From: Leptospira chreensis
GTDB lineage: Bacteria; Spirochaetota; Leptospiria; Leptospirales; Leptospiraceae
Direction of reading: 5' to 3'
Length of the DNA stretch: 64,000 nucleotides
Assembly: GCF_016919165.1 (NCBI RefSeq)
Contig: NZ_JAFFPS010000057.1
Span: 1 to 64,000 of the forward strand
In this document: in pieces, positions 45,668 through 55,172 of the stretch
How the letters are laid out: each line of letters starts with the position of its first letter
How positions within the stretch are numbered: the stretch's first letter is position 1
Translations under genes and position numbers: made by a program
The notes under the pieces: model-generated
What the model was told of the DNA's origin: nothing
The model's input: the letters and a program-made list of their open reading frames with translations, nothing else
Database searches by the model: none

Positions 45668-46358
45668 CTTAGATAACACCAAAACCTTTATCCATACGGA
45701 TCTTTTGTCTGTGGGTTACCGAAAGGAATTTCCTGTGGTATCCGACATTCATTTGCATATCCATTCCGGCAAAACCTATGCCCTTGTCGGGGGAAATGGT
45801 GCTGGAAAAACCACACTCTTTCGAACTCTAACAGATCTTTTGCCACCACTTTCCGGATCCATTTCCTTTTCCAAAGAAATCACAACATCCTACGTTCCCC
45901 AGGCCAAACGAATGTCTTTGGAATTTCCTTTGCGTGTGCAGGATGTATTACTCATGCCAAAAAACATTGGCCTCAGTTTTCTTCCCAAAAAGAAATTTTC
46001 TGAAGAAGATATGACACTCATTGAAAGAACAGGTGTTAGTTCCATTTTAAAAAAACAAATTTCTCTTTGTAGTGGGGGGCAATTACAAAAAGTCCTCATC
46101 CTTCGTTCCCTTCTTACCAAAGCCAATTTGATATTTTTAGATGAACCCATGGATTCTTTGGATCATAATGCCCGTGAACTTTTTCAAACTGTTTTGTCCG
46201 AATACCTGCGAGAAGGAAATCGTTCTCTATTTTTTATCACTCATAGTTTGGAACATGATTGGGGATTTGGGTTTGATGAAATTTACGAAATAGACGAAGG
46301 GAAACTCTACAATATCACCAGTGGAGAACGGCCTCCGAACTGCCACCATCATGACTAA
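45645..46358 (+). CDS. znuC: Zinc ABC transporter ATP-binding protein
   Basis: 237 residues. Standard ABC ATPase motifs are present: Walker A GGNGAGKTT, signature CSGGQLQKV, Walker B LIFLDEP and the H-loop FFITHS. It drives import through the ZnuB permease. ATG at 45645 (GTG one codon earlier) starts inside znuA, so translation is coupled. The C terminus ends HHHD-like (PPNCHHHD), a short His cluster that may bind metal. Confidence 0.85.
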   Translation: MQATKPNSLDNTKTFIHTDLLSVGYRKEFPVVSDIHLHIHSGKTYALVGGNGAGKTTLFRTLTDLLPPLSGSISFSKEITTSYVPQAKRMSLEFPLRVQDVLLMPKNIGLSFLPKKKFSEEDMTLIERTGVSSILKKQISLCSGGQLQKVLILRSLLTKANLIFLDEPMDSLDHNARELFQTVLSEYLREGNRSLFFITHSLEHDWGFGFDEIYEIDEGKLYNITSGERPPNCHHHD

Positions 46359-47205
46359 TATTCTTTCTAGTTGGACTTTGTTTTTACCGCAAATGGTAGT
46401 GGGTAGCCTTGTTGGGGCTCTCCTATCGGTTCTGGGAATCTTAATTGTGCTCCGTGGGATGACATTCTTTGGAGTCACCCTTTCGCAAGCAGTGACTTTT
46501 TCTGTCGCCTTATCCTTGTTTATGGAGTGGCCCGGAGAAATATTCCCCATTGTGTTTTCTTGTATTTTGGTCTTTCCGCTTTTGTATGTGAGAAAACTTC
46601 GAGGGATGAAAGAAGAGGTCATCCTCGGCATTCTATTTGTATTCTTTTCTGCGGCGTCGCAAGTTATGTTGGCTCTCGGTGGGAATGTACAAAACCATTT
46701 GATGGCAGCATTTTTTGGCGATATCTTAACTTCCCAAGTGCGGGCCGATTCCTTTGGAATCTATATCGCAGTTTTCTTTTTTATCCTCTACTTAAGTTTC
46801 TTTCGAAGGTTTCTTTTTATCAGTTTTGATCGAGATGAATACAAAATCCAAGTGGGAAATCCCCTTCCTTTTGACTTATTGTTTTATATCATCCTTGCGG
46901 CCTCTCTCACAGTCGCTGTAAACTTACTGGGAACATTTTATAGCATTGCCCATTTGATTTTGCCTGTTTTTGCTCTCCTTCCTCTCATTCGTTCCTTGAA
47001 ACTACTGACCATAGTTTGTGCTTTGTTTTCCGTCTTTGCTACCATCTCCGGGTTTCTCATCTCTCTTGTGGGAGTGGAGCGAAATGGGGAACTGATTTAC
47101 TTTCCCACATCCTCAAGCATCATCCTGGTTCTTTGTGCTTTGGCTTTTTTTCTCCACCTAATCCGATTCCTAACTACTTCCGTTTTTTCCAAATCTGTCC
47201 GATAG
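46351..47205 (+). CDS. znuB: Zinc ABC transporter permease
   Basis: 284 residues with about eight hydrophobic segments. It has the ABC-3 permease pattern: VVGSLVGALLSVLGILIVLRGMTFFG, GNVQNHLMAAFFGDIL and GTFYSIAHLILPVFALLPL. The ATG at 46351 overlaps znuC by eight bases; a GTG at 46321 is an alternative. Together with znuA and znuC it forms one importer. It is the last clearly zinc-related gene before the 47213 methyltransferase, which follows by seven bases. Confidence 0.85.
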   Translation: MTNILSSWTLFLPQMVVGSLVGALLSVLGILIVLRGMTFFGVTLSQAVTFSVALSLFMEWPGEIFPIVFSCILVFPLLYVRKLRGMKEEVILGILFVFFSAASQVMLALGGNVQNHLMAAFFGDILTSQVRADSFGIYIAVFFFILYLSFFRRFLFISFDRDEYKIQVGNPLPFDLLFYIILAASLTVAVNLLGTFYSIAHLILPVFALLPLIRSLKLLTIVCALFSVFATISGFLISLVGVERNGELIYFPTSSSIILVLCALAFFLHLIRFLTTSVFSKSVR

Positions 47206-47212
47206 ATATTCT

Positions 47213-48112
47213 GTGGAACTAATCCCTTGCAATACCTGCGGACAAAACCGCTTCCGTTCGATTTATACCAAAGAAAGTCCACTCGGTGAGTCTTTCTCGA
47301 TTGTCGCTTGCGAGTCTTGCGGGCTTGTACAAGTGAACCCACAACCCAGTTTTGCCGATGTCAAAAAATACTATGATGATTCTTATTTTACCCAAAGAAC
47401 AGAACGTGGGTATGATAATTATTACTCAGATAAATTACGAAAAGAGATCTCTCGTGTTTTCCAACTCAACCTAAATGATTTGGATTTTTTTTCCTGGGAA
47501 AAGGACCGTCTCTCTCCTCTCTCGCAAACTCAAAAACTTTCTTCTTTGGACATTGGCTGTGCGGCGGGTTACTTTGTGGCCTACCAAAAAGACAGGGGAT
47601 ACGATGCCTATGGAATTGAAATTGCCGATGGCCCTGTTCGTTTTGCTCGCGAAACTTTAAATTTAAATATCTTCCAAGAGAACTTTCTTTCTTGGGATCC
47701 GACTTTTCAAAACCAGTTTGATGCCATCACCCTTTGGGCGACCATCGAACATCTGCACCAGCCAAAAGAGACTTTGGCAAAAATCCAAAAGCATTTGAAA
47801 CCGGGGGGAGTCCTCATCCTATCCACTTGTCGGTATGGAATCCTTGCGAAACTCGCCGGACTAACCTGGCGGTATTTGAATGTTCCCGAGCATTTGTATT
47901 ATTACTCTTACCGGGGATTAAAAAACCTACTTTTGGATTTGGGGTATGCACGTCCCGTTTCCTTTACTTATGGAAGTGGGATGACCACTCGCCCCGGAGC
48001 GAGTGTTTTTTTCAAACTCCGGAAGTGGGTGATGGATCGTGCGGTGAAATGGTTTGAGATTGGCGATATGATGGTGTATATGGTAGAAAAAAAATCACTC
48101 CACTCCGAGTGA
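47213..48112 (+). CDS. SAM-dependent methyltransferase with N-terminal zinc finger
   Basis: 299 residues, GTG start. The N terminus has a CxxC...CxxC zinc ribbon (Cys6, Cys9 and Cys32, Cys35). Residues about 105-215 are the class I Rossmann methyltransferase: LSSLDIGCAAGYF for SAM binding, then GIEIADG, and the LKPGGVLILSTC strand. Such zinc-finger forms often methylate sugars or lipids. The region from about 215 to 299 is extra. It is seven bases after znuB and may share its transcript, but its target is unknown. Its 3' end overlaps tmk by 18 bases. Confidence 0.8.
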   Translation: MELIPCNTCGQNRFRSIYTKESPLGESFSIVACESCGLVQVNPQPSFADVKKYYDDSYFTQRTERGYDNYYSDKLRKEISRVFQLNLNDLDFFSWEKDRLSPLSQTQKLSSLDIGCAAGYFVAYQKDRGYDAYGIEIADGPVRFARETLNLNIFQENFLSWDPTFQNQFDAITLWATIEHLHQPKETLAKIQKHLKPGGVLILSTCRYGILAKLAGLTWRYLNVPEHLYYYSYRGLKNLLLDLGYARPVSFTYGSGMTTRPGASVFFKLRKWVMDRAVKWFEIGDMMVYMVEKKSLHSE

Positions 48113-48115
48113 TTT
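48087..48115 (-). terminator. Terminator inside overlapping gene ends
   Basis: AAATCACTC (48092-48100) and GAGTGATTT (48107-48115) make a perfect 9-bp stem with a six-base loop. On the minus strand it is followed by eight T's, so it ends tmk, whose stop (48095-48097) lies inside it. The methyltransferase stop (48110-48112) lies in the other arm. Confidence 0.75.
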
Positions 48116-48703
48116 CAAAATGTCTTCCACACAAAAGGCAACCACTTCATCCAGGTCGGCTGTCGCATCCACGAAGATGGTAGACTCTGGTAAAATTGCC
48201 AAATAGTTTTGGTAGATACGAATTTGTTCCGAATCCACATCAAAAACTTCTTTCTCTCCATTGCGAGCGGTCCTGCGTTCATGGGCTTCTTCAGGAGAGA
48301 GGTCTAAAAAATAAACACGGTTGGGTTCTGGAAATCCTTTGTCTTCATTTTTATACAAAATGTCAGCGGCATGTTCCTCATCCCGACCTTGGTAGGCTGC
48401 GGTGGAAAAATAATATCTATCTTGTACAATAGATTTGCCATCCTTTAACGTTGGTAAGATGACTTCATTCACGGAACATTCGCGGTCAGCGATAAAGACC
48501 TCAATTTGTTCCTCTTTGGTGAGTTTGAGTTTCCCTTGTAAGAATTCTCTGATCTTTTTTCCGTGCACACTGTCTGTGGGTTCTCTATGCCAGAGGTTAG
48601 GAATGGATTTTGTAAGGAGTGTTTCGGAAACCAAACGAGAGACGGTGGTTTTCCCTGAACCATCGATCCCTTCAAATACAAAGAACTGATTATTTTTTGG
48701 CAT
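48095..48703 (-). CDS. tmk: Thymidylate kinase
   Basis: 202 residues. It phosphorylates dTMP to dTDP for DNA synthesis. The family hallmarks are the P-loop FEGIDGSGKTT (10-20), the Arg-rich VQDRYYFSTAAYQG (substrate contact), and the LID-like ERRTARNGEKE near 141. It is the usual length. It converges with the 47213 methyltransferase, whose coding end it overlaps by 18 bases. Its start is divergent from the small lipoprotein at 48783. Confidence 0.95.
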   Translation of the reverse strand: MPKNNQFFVFEGIDGSGKTTVSRLVSETLLTKSIPNLWHREPTDSVHGKKIREFLQGKLKLTKEEQIEVFIADRECSVNEVILPTLKDGKSIVQDRYYFSTAAYQGRDEEHAADILYKNEDKGFPEPNRVYFLDLSPEEAHERRTARNGEKEVFDVDSEQIRIYQNYLAILPESTIFVDATADLDEVVAFCVEDILKSLGVE

Positions 48704-48782
48704 ATCCCCTCCATTATAAGAATGGTCGTTTTTTCCTCGACTTATTTACTAAACTCGGCAATTTAGTCTAAGGAGCAAAAAC

Positions 48783-48947
48783 ATGAAAAAAATTTCGTCT
48801 ATCCTAATCATTGCTTTTTTGGCTGTATTTATGATTAACTGTGCCTCTGAAGAAGTTAAACAAACACCAGTTGTGGAAGAACCAAAACCTTCTAAAAAGC
48901 CAAAATTGGATGAGTCTTTCAAAACAAGAGCTAGAGACATTAAGTAA
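48783..48947 (+). CDS. 54-residue small lipoprotein
   Basis: This gene is too short for most ORF callers, yet it has an excellent AAGGAG seven bases before the ATG, a canonical lipoprotein signal (AVFMINC, Cys20), and its own terminator. The mature peptide is only 35 residues, Lys/Glu/Pro-rich (VEEPKPSKKPKLDE). It ends RARDIK. The layout is that of the short envelope lipoproteins found in many bacteria. Function unknown, though coding by every visible criterion. Confidence 0.8.
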   Translation: MKKISSILIIAFLAVFMINCASEEVKQTPVVEEPKPSKKPKLDESFKTRARDIK

Positions 48948-48963
48948 TTACTACTCAAAGCGG

Positions 48964-48998
48964 AAGCCATCCCGGGCAACTTGGATGGTTTTTTTTTA
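48964..48998 (+). terminator. Intrinsic terminator
   Basis: CCATCC (48967-48972) and GGATGG (48983-48988) pair, extended by A-T and G-T flanks, and are followed by nine T's. It ends the small lipoprotein transcript. Confidence 0.85.
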
Positions 48999-49139
48999 CC
49001 ATTTTGCTTATTCAGTAAGCACCATTTCCTCTTTTTCCCCCACTTTGTTCTCTAATGCCTCTCTCTTAAGCAAAATGCAGTAATATTCCCTACAATGCTT
49101 ACTGGTACCGATCTTGCAATATAGATTCTGTATCCATCT

Positions 49140-50399
49140 ATGATCACAGAAAGAGAAAGTCATAAATTCTTACGAGAATGGAAAGATTTGTTGTCTGGCG
49201 GAACTCTCGTTCCCGTTTTCCAACCCATCCTCTCGTCCGAATCCACTGGTATTTACGGATACGAACTTTTAGGAAGGCTTTCCACACCGGAAGGGCTTGT
49301 CAGTCTTGGAGATTTCTTTTTATCCCAAACCTTTGGTTACGATGAAATCTTTTATCTTAAAAAACAAGTCGACGAAGAAATTCGTTTTGCTGCCTTACAA
49401 AAGTTCGCGAAAGAAGCACCACCCGAAACCAAGTTATTTTTAAATATTTCACCGAACGTAATGTACCATGCTCTCTTACAATTGGAAACAGCACTCCCGC
49501 AAACCATTCGAATGGTCAGAGAAGTGGGTGTGGATCCGGAGCGGATTGTCATTGAAATTACCGAAGAACGGTTTCCTCACAACTTAGAACTTTTGCGACC
49601 GGTTCTGAATTTGTATCGGCAGGAAGGATTTTCGATTGCTGTTGACGATGCCGGATCGGAAGCCAGTAACTTAGACCGGATTGGACTTTTTCATCCAGAG
49701 ATTATCAAAGTCGACTTACAAATGTTACGTAGGTCAACCTTCTCAAGAAACTTCAAAGAGATTTTACTCAATTTATCAAAGTTAGGTGAGTCTCTCGGAA
49801 GTAGTCTTCTTTTTGAAGGGATTGAATCGGAAGACGAACTTTATAATGCTCTAAACTATGGGGCCAGATACATCCAAGGGTTTTATTTTGCCAAACCAGA
49901 ACCATACTTTGCCAAACGTTTTGAATACCGAACAGAGATGCAGTCCTCTCTCGAATACTTTCATGCTCGCAAACAAGGAGAGATGAATCGTCAGATTGAA
50001 TGGGAAACCCTTTGGAAGGACAAACTTTCTGAAATCATGATGGGGTTTACCGAAGACAATGGAATTTGGGAATGGAAGGGAGATTTTGAAACTAATGTTT
50101 TTGGAGATGGAAATTTCTTTCGGATGTACATCACAAACCCATTAGGATTCCAGGTCTCACCCAATTATTCGCGGGACCAGTCCGGAAAAATGGAACCGGA
50201 CTATTCCTTTTTAGGTAAAAACTGGTCCTTTCGGCCTTATTTTTTTGAACACCTTCACAAATCCAAAACCAGTCGAGATGCTTGGACTCTCTCTCAAATG
50301 TATCATGACATTTCCGAACGGATGATGTTACGGACATTCGCGAGGAACCTCTCTGAAAACTTGATTTTATTTATCGATGTGGTGGTCTCTCGTTCCTGA
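49140..50399 (+). CDS. EAL phosphodiesterase with YkuI_C-type domain
   Basis: 419 residues. The EAL domain (about 20-255) hydrolyses cyclic di-GMP. Its active-site residues are present: Glu42 (ELL in place of EAL), Asn102, Glu139, Asp169/Asp170 (DDAG), Lys190, Glu226 and Gln246. It is therefore probably active. The C-terminal part (about 265-419), with ITNPLGFQVSPNYSR and NWSFRPYFFEHL, matches the YkuI_C-type signalling domain fused to EAL in YkuI. It is cytoplasmic. It pairs with the GGDEF protein at 1408 and the PilZ-like protein at 52384. Confidence 0.85.
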   Translation: MITERESHKFLREWKDLLSGGTLVPVFQPILSSESTGIYGYELLGRLSTPEGLVSLGDFFLSQTFGYDEIFYLKKQVDEEIRFAALQKFAKEAPPETKLFLNISPNVMYHALLQLETALPQTIRMVREVGVDPERIVIEITEERFPHNLELLRPVLNLYRQEGFSIAVDDAGSEASNLDRIGLFHPEIIKVDLQMLRRSTFSRNFKEILLNLSKLGESLGSSLLFEGIESEDELYNALNYGARYIQGFYFAKPEPYFAKRFEYRTEMQSSLEYFHARKQGEMNRQIEWETLWKDKLSEIMMGFTEDNGIWEWKGDFETNVFGDGNFFRMYITNPLGFQVSPNYSRDQSGKMEPDYSFLGKNWSFRPYFFEHLHKSKTSRDAWTLSQMYHDISERMMLRTFARNLSENLILFIDVVVSRS

Positions 50400-50444
50400 A
50401 AGGTTTTGCGAAAATCCCTCTCTCGGTGGATACTGGCAGAAGAT

Positions 50445-52382
50445 ATGGCAAAAATACAATTTTTGCAATTACCAGTTCCGCCACCATCCTACTATGCAGC
50501 CACCGGAAACGTTCCTTTAGCAGCTGCTAGTTTGGCGAGTTGCCTCGAATCCAAAGAAGATCCAGTCCTTGGGGTGAGTCCTTATGTCGTTTCTCCAGAA
50601 GATACCGATTCTTTGGGAGACCGGGAACTCATTGACCGAATTGCCAAAGAAGGACCTGATTTTCTCGGACTCTCTCTTTATTTATGGAACACAGAACGTA
50701 GTCTTTATATTGCAAGAGAAGTTAAAAAACGAAATCCAGAAACAACCATTCTTATCGGTGGACCCGAGGTCAATGAAGACAACCCTTATGTTTTAAGCGA
50801 AGAGGGTTATGACATTGCTGTATCCGGCGAGGCAGAACATAGCTTTCGTTCTTTGATGCGCGCCTTACTTTCTAAGTCTTCCTTGGAAGGTTTAGAGAAT
50901 GTGGCTTACCGTTTAGATAACGGATCTCTCACTTCCTTTGGAAAACAAGCGGCAGCAGACTTTCCTTTGACTGACTTTCCTTCTCCTTATACCACTGGAC
51001 ATTTGCAAGTGGATCCCAGACGTTCCACTTATTTAGAAACGGTGCGTGGTTGTAAATCACAGTGTACTTATTGTTTTTATCCTAAATCTTCACAGAATCT
51101 CCGCACCTTAGACATTCCAGAAACCATTCGATTGATTTCGAACTTAAAAGAGAAGGGTGCCAAGGAACTTGTATTCTTAGATCCCACTTTCAACCATAGA
51201 CCAGGCTTTGAAAATTTTTTAGATGCCATTGCGGAAGTGAATTCGGATGGAAGTATGTCTATGTTTGCCGAATTACGTTCGGAAGGTGTGACACCGAAAC
51301 TGGCAACTAAACTCCGTAAGGCGGGATTTACTCGTGTGGAACTGGGACTGCAATCAGTAAATGAAGAAACCTTAAAACGAGTCAAACGTTACGGCAGCCC
51401 TCATAAAGTAGCAGAAGTGGCCAAGATGCTTGCCGGAGAAGGGATGGAGTTGTTACTTGATCTCATCATTGGACTCCCCGGGGACAAACCCGATGATGTG
51501 GAAAGAGGAATCCATTTCTTTTTAGAACATGGACTGGGAGAATGGGTGCAGGCCTTTCCATTGTCTGTCCTTCCGGGAACGGCGATGCGTAGGGATGCCG
51601 AAAAAGAAGGACTTTCCTTTATGCCAACACCCCCATACCGCATCATCCAAACTCCCACTTTTAGTCCTCGTGATTTGACAGAGTCCTTATACTTTGCCGA
51701 AGATTTACTTGAAAGAAGGTTGGATGAATTCCCAAGACCGTTTTTATGTGCTGCCTTATCCAAAAAAAACGATCGTATCGATATCGCATTCACTGATTCT
51801 AGAAATCATTCTGCGTCCGGAAAAAACTTCGTTTCAGAATCCAGTTTGTCTTCCTGGTCGGGGAGTCGCCATCACAGTGTTTGGTTCCACACAGAAGATC
51901 TTTCAAAAGACCTTTCTCGGATTCTTTCTCTGATCGAGGAACGAATCACGGCCGAACCTTTTTGTACCGTGGATTTTGTTTTGCCTTTGGTTTCTCTTCC
52001 GAAACCCAAAGAGATGACAAAACTTGTTTCTATTTTGGAAACCAAACGAAATTCTTATCTTTCTCGAACCCTTGCCCATAGAGGTGAAAACCTCCAACAC
52101 CGTTTGGTTTTTGTATTCGATGGAAACCATTCCGAATTAAAAAACTGGCGAGACCGAGAGTTGGATTCGACATCATTTCTCATTTATGAAACCATTCCTA
52201 CAAATCGAATTCGCAGTATTGATCCATCTAAGGAAGCTTTCTATTTGATCGAAGGAGAAGAAATCGATGCCTCCGACTTTGCATTTCTCAAAGAAGAAAT
52301 GGATTCAGAGGCCATTACCTTTTCTTCTCGGAAATTAGAAGAAAAGTGGTCTATGGAAGTTTTGGGTTATGGGGAACTTTGA
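50445..52382 (+). CDS. B12-binding radical SAM protein
   Basis: 645 residues. The ATG at 50445 is preferred over the TTG at 50406. The N-terminal 150 residues are a cobalamin-binding-type domain (GPDFLGLSLYLWNTERSL, then ILIGGPEV). The radical SAM cluster motif is RGCKSQCTYC with Cys203, Cys207 and Cys210, followed by a partial TIM barrel (VELGLQSVNEETLKRV; LIIGLPGDKPDD). The C-terminal 250 residues are unassigned. These enzymes methylate or rearrange unreactive carbons. No substrate can be named. The gene directly follows the EAL gene. Confidence 0.85.
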   Translation: MAKIQFLQLPVPPPSYYAATGNVPLAAASLASCLESKEDPVLGVSPYVVSPEDTDSLGDRELIDRIAKEGPDFLGLSLYLWNTERSLYIAREVKKRNPETTILIGGPEVNEDNPYVLSEEGYDIAVSGEAEHSFRSLMRALLSKSSLEGLENVAYRLDNGSLTSFGKQAAADFPLTDFPSPYTTGHLQVDPRRSTYLETVRGCKSQCTYCFYPKSSQNLRTLDIPETIRLISNLKEKGAKELVFLDPTFNHRPGFENFLDAIAEVNSDGSMSMFAELRSEGVTPKLATKLRKAGFTRVELGLQSVNEETLKRVKRYGSPHKVAEVAKMLAGEGMELLLDLIIGLPGDKPDDVERGIHFFLEHGLGEWVQAFPLSVLPGTAMRRDAEKEGLSFMPTPPYRIIQTPTFSPRDLTESLYFAEDLLERRLDEFPRPFLCAALSKKNDRIDIAFTDSRNHSASGKNFVSESSLSSWSGSRHHSVWFHTEDLSKDLSRILSLIEERITAEPFCTVDFVLPLVSLPKPKEMTKLVSILETKRNSYLSRTLAHRGENLQHRLVFVFDGNHSELKNWRDRELDSTSFLIYETIPTNRIRSIDPSKEAFYLIEGEEIDASDFAFLKEEMDSEAITFSSRKLEEKWSMEVLGYGEL

Positions 52383-52383
52383 C

Positions 52384-53541
52384 TTAAGGTTTTAGGGTTT
52401 GTTTGCGAAAGAATTCTACGTTTTCTAAAAATCTTTTTTTCTCACCCGAACGAGAGGAGTGACCTGCAATCGCAAGACCCACTGTTAGGTGACCCTCATG
52501 GTTTTTGGTAATCGTTTTAATGGTTCCAAAAGCGGTGAGAGGTGATTGCATTTTAAAAAATATATCAAACTGAAATCCAGAAAGTTTGGGAAGGCTTTGC
52601 ATTAAATCAGGATGGTCTACGATCACTTTCAATCCTCCCTCAGAAATATCAATCACCGGGAACTTTCCATCCGACTTAATCATATTGGAATGACGAATCC
52701 GGTCCACCATTTCAAAACATACAGTTTTCATTTCCATAGCTTTCAGTAAATCAAAGGTTTCTGTTTTACTTTGCATCTGGATGTAACCAATGGGGATGGA
52801 TTCTTCTTCATCAGTTAGATAGAGAATGGGTAAAATGAGTTCGGATTTGATTTTTTGGTTTCGTTTGTTATTGATTTCTTTCGCGATATCTTCTTCGATT
52901 TCTTCCGAAAATACCAAAAAGTCTTCGTTAGGTGAAGATTCGTAACATTTTTTATCTGTCGCATCTTCAAGGAGTAGGCCTTTCTTCGTTTTTTTGATTT
53001 GGCGGATGATTTCGTTGTCTTCGCTCGAGTTAAAGGTGGAAATTTTAATAAAATCAACCGAGTTCTTTAACTTTGTTTCATAATCCTGGAAGTTTACCTT
53101 CACTGCTGTGGGAACATGGAACATATCTGTTTCGATTTTTGCTTTGCTGGAGACCACATTGGTGATCCAAGCGGAACCAGGAGGAACAGGAATCCTGGAA
53201 CTTTCTCTGTCTTTTTTGGCGATCGCAATTTTATCTAAGTGTAAAACGTATTGAGACTCCGCCTTTTCTTGTTCGACGGTGCATTCTAGGTGGAGGTATC
53301 TTCCTAGAATTTTATAAAGAGTGATTTTTTGCCCCACAGAGAGGGACATGGTTGGACGTACGCTGACTAGGATTTTGTTCCCGTCTGCAGAAACTTTTTT
53401 TAAAAAACAACTCTCTCCGGTATGGATATTGTCTTTTAAACTCAATTCTTGGTTTAATAAAAATTTCGTCAAAACATGGAGTTTTTTTTCAGTGTCGGAA
53501 AAAACATCCAAAGATCGCTTACTTCTTTCTAGTGTATCCAT
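52384..53541 (-). CDS. DUF1577 protein with PilZ-like C terminus
   Basis: 385 residues. It matches the spirochaete DUF1577 family in length and layout. The C-terminal 120 residues contain VDRIRHSN and FPVIDISEGGLKVIVD. These resemble the RxxxR and DxSxxG motifs of PilZ cyclic di-GMP receptors, so it may be an effector of the neighbouring EAL enzyme. The N-terminal part (ILVSVRPTMSLSVGQKITLY) is a strand-rich YcgR-like region. It is cytoplasmic and convergent with the radical SAM gene. Confidence 0.75.
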   Translation of the reverse strand: MDTLERSKRSLDVFSDTEKKLHVLTKFLLNQELSLKDNIHTGESCFLKKVSADGNKILVSVRPTMSLSVGQKITLYKILGRYLHLECTVEQEKAESQYVLHLDKIAIAKKDRESSRIPVPPGSAWITNVVSSKAKIETDMFHVPTAVKVNFQDYETKLKNSVDFIKISTFNSSEDNEIIRQIKKTKKGLLLEDATDKKCYESSPNEDFLVFSEEIEEDIAKEINNKRNQKIKSELILPILYLTDEEESIPIGYIQMQSKTETFDLLKAMEMKTVCFEMVDRIRHSNMIKSDGKFPVIDISEGGLKVIVDHPDLMQSLPKLSGFQFDIFFKMQSPLTAFGTIKTITKNHEGHLTVGLAIAGHSSRSGEKKRFLENVEFFRKQTLKP

Positions 53542-53636
53542 AAAAGGTCGTTACTTACTAATATCGGACAAATTTCTCCTGAAATTCTCTTGCACGGAGA
53601 GTTTTCTTACCTAAAGTAGAAAAAGGAAGGATAATT

Positions 53637-55163
53637 ATGTCAAATCAACCCCTACCAGGATCGGAGCTTCTCGACGGAGTCAGTGGACAAGAGCTCTTCT
53701 CGGTCAACATGGGACTCACGTATCGGGATTTTTTAGTTCTACCCGGTTATATAGACTTTAACCCGAGCGATGTAGAACTAGAAACCAAACTTTCCAAAAA
53801 TATTTCACTCAAAAGACCTCTTATGAGTTCGCCCATGGACACAGTCACTGAGTCCGAGATGGCGATCGCACAAGCACTTATGGGCGGAATCGGAATTATA
53901 CATTATAACAACAGTATCGACGAACAGGTAGATCTCGTTCGTAAAGTAAAACGATACGAAAATGGATTCATCAAAGATCCAATCCTTCTCTCTCCTGAAC
54001 ATACACTTGCTGATTTGGATGCTGTCAAAGAAAAATACGGGTTTAGTGGGATTCCCATCACTGAAGATGGAACCGCCAATACTAAGTTAGTTGGTATTGT
54101 TACCAACCGCGATGTGGATTTTGAAAAAGATCGTAATATCAAACTAGGTAAGGTGATGACTACGGAACTGATCACCGCAAATGTTGGGATTAGTTTACTG
54201 GAAGCCAACGATATTTTAAGAACTAGCAAAAAGGGAAAACTCCCTCTAGTAGACAAACAAGGCAAACTTGTAGCACTGATTTGTCGCAGTGACCTGAAAA
54301 AAAATAAAGAATTCCCTCAATCTTCCAAAGACGATCAAAAGAGACTGCGAGTGGGTGCGGCCCTTTCCACCTTACCTGAGTCACGTGATCGAATGGCGGC
54401 TCTAGCTGGTGTTGGAGTGGATGTCATCATCATTGATTCCGCTCAAGGAAATTCCAGTTACCAAATGGAAATGATCCAATGGATCAAATCCAATTTTCCA
54501 AGTATTGATGTGATCGGTGGTAACGTCGTGACCAAAGCACAAGCAGCAAACCTCATTGCCGCGGGTGCGGATGGACTTCGGATTGGTATGGGACCCGGTT
54601 CCATTTGTATCACTCAAGATACAATGGCCGTGGGTCGTGCGCAAGCAACAGCTGTTTTCAAAACAGCGGAGTATGCACAAGCACATGGAGTTCCTGTGAT
54701 TGCTGACGGTGGTATTTCCAATATTGGGGACATTGCCAACGCTCTTGCGATTGGTGCTTCTATGTGTATGATGGGTTCTATGTTTGCAGGAACAAAAGAA
54801 GCACCTGGTGAGTATTTTTATGAAAATGGAATTCGTCTAAAGAAATACCGGGGAATGGCAAGTTTAGAAGCAATGAGTAAAGGTGGAGACAAACGGTACT
54901 TCTCCGAGTCACAAAAGATCAAAGTCGCACAAGGTGTTTCCGGATACGTTGTGGATAAAGGATCAGTTCTCAACCTCATTCCTTATCTTGTGCAAGGACT
55001 CAGACAAAGTTTCCAAGATATGGGATTTAGAAACATCCAAGATATACATAAAGCGTTACGGGAAGGAAAACTTCGTTTTGAACGAAGGACGGAATCGGCC
55101 CAAGCACAAGGTAGTGTTCACGGTTTGTATTCTTACACAAAACCTTCTATGAGAGCGGAATAA
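53637..55163 (+). CDS. guaB: Inosine-5'-monophosphate dehydrogenase
   Basis: 508 residues. It converts IMP to XMP with NAD, the committed step to GMP. The catalytic loop GPGSICITQ contains the active Cys324. Two CBS domains occupy about 113-225, and [14 protein letters not shown] follows. AAGGAAGG precedes the ATG. It is 95 bases downstream of the DUF1577 gene in divergent orientation. Since its product feeds GTP, it is relevant to cyclic di-GMP supply, but no regulatory link is shown. Confidence 0.95.
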   Translation: MSNQPLPGSELLDGVSGQELFSVNMGLTYRDFLVLPGYIDFNPSDVELETKLSKNISLKRPLMSSPMDTVTESEMAIAQALMGGIGIIHYNNSIDEQVDLVRKVKRYENGFIKDPILLSPEHTLADLDAVKEKYGFSGIPITEDGTANTKLVGIVTNRDVDFEKDRNIKLGKVMTTELITANVGISLLEANDILRTSKKGKLPLVDKQGKLVALICRSDLKKNKEFPQSSKDDQKRLRVGAALSTLPESRDRMAALAGVGVDVIIIDSAQGNSSYQMEMIQWIKSNFPSIDVIGGNVVTKAQAANLIAAGADGLRIGMGPGSICITQDTMAVGRAQATAVFKTAEYAQAHGVPVIADGGISNIGDIANALAIGASMCMMGSMFAGTKEAPGEYFYENGIRLKKYRGMASLEAMSKGGDKRYFSESQKIKVAQGVSGYVVDKGSVLNLIPYLVQGLRQSFQDMGFRNIQDIHKALREGKLRFERRTESAQAQGSVHGLYSYTKPSMRAE

Positions 55164-55172
55164 AAACTTTAC

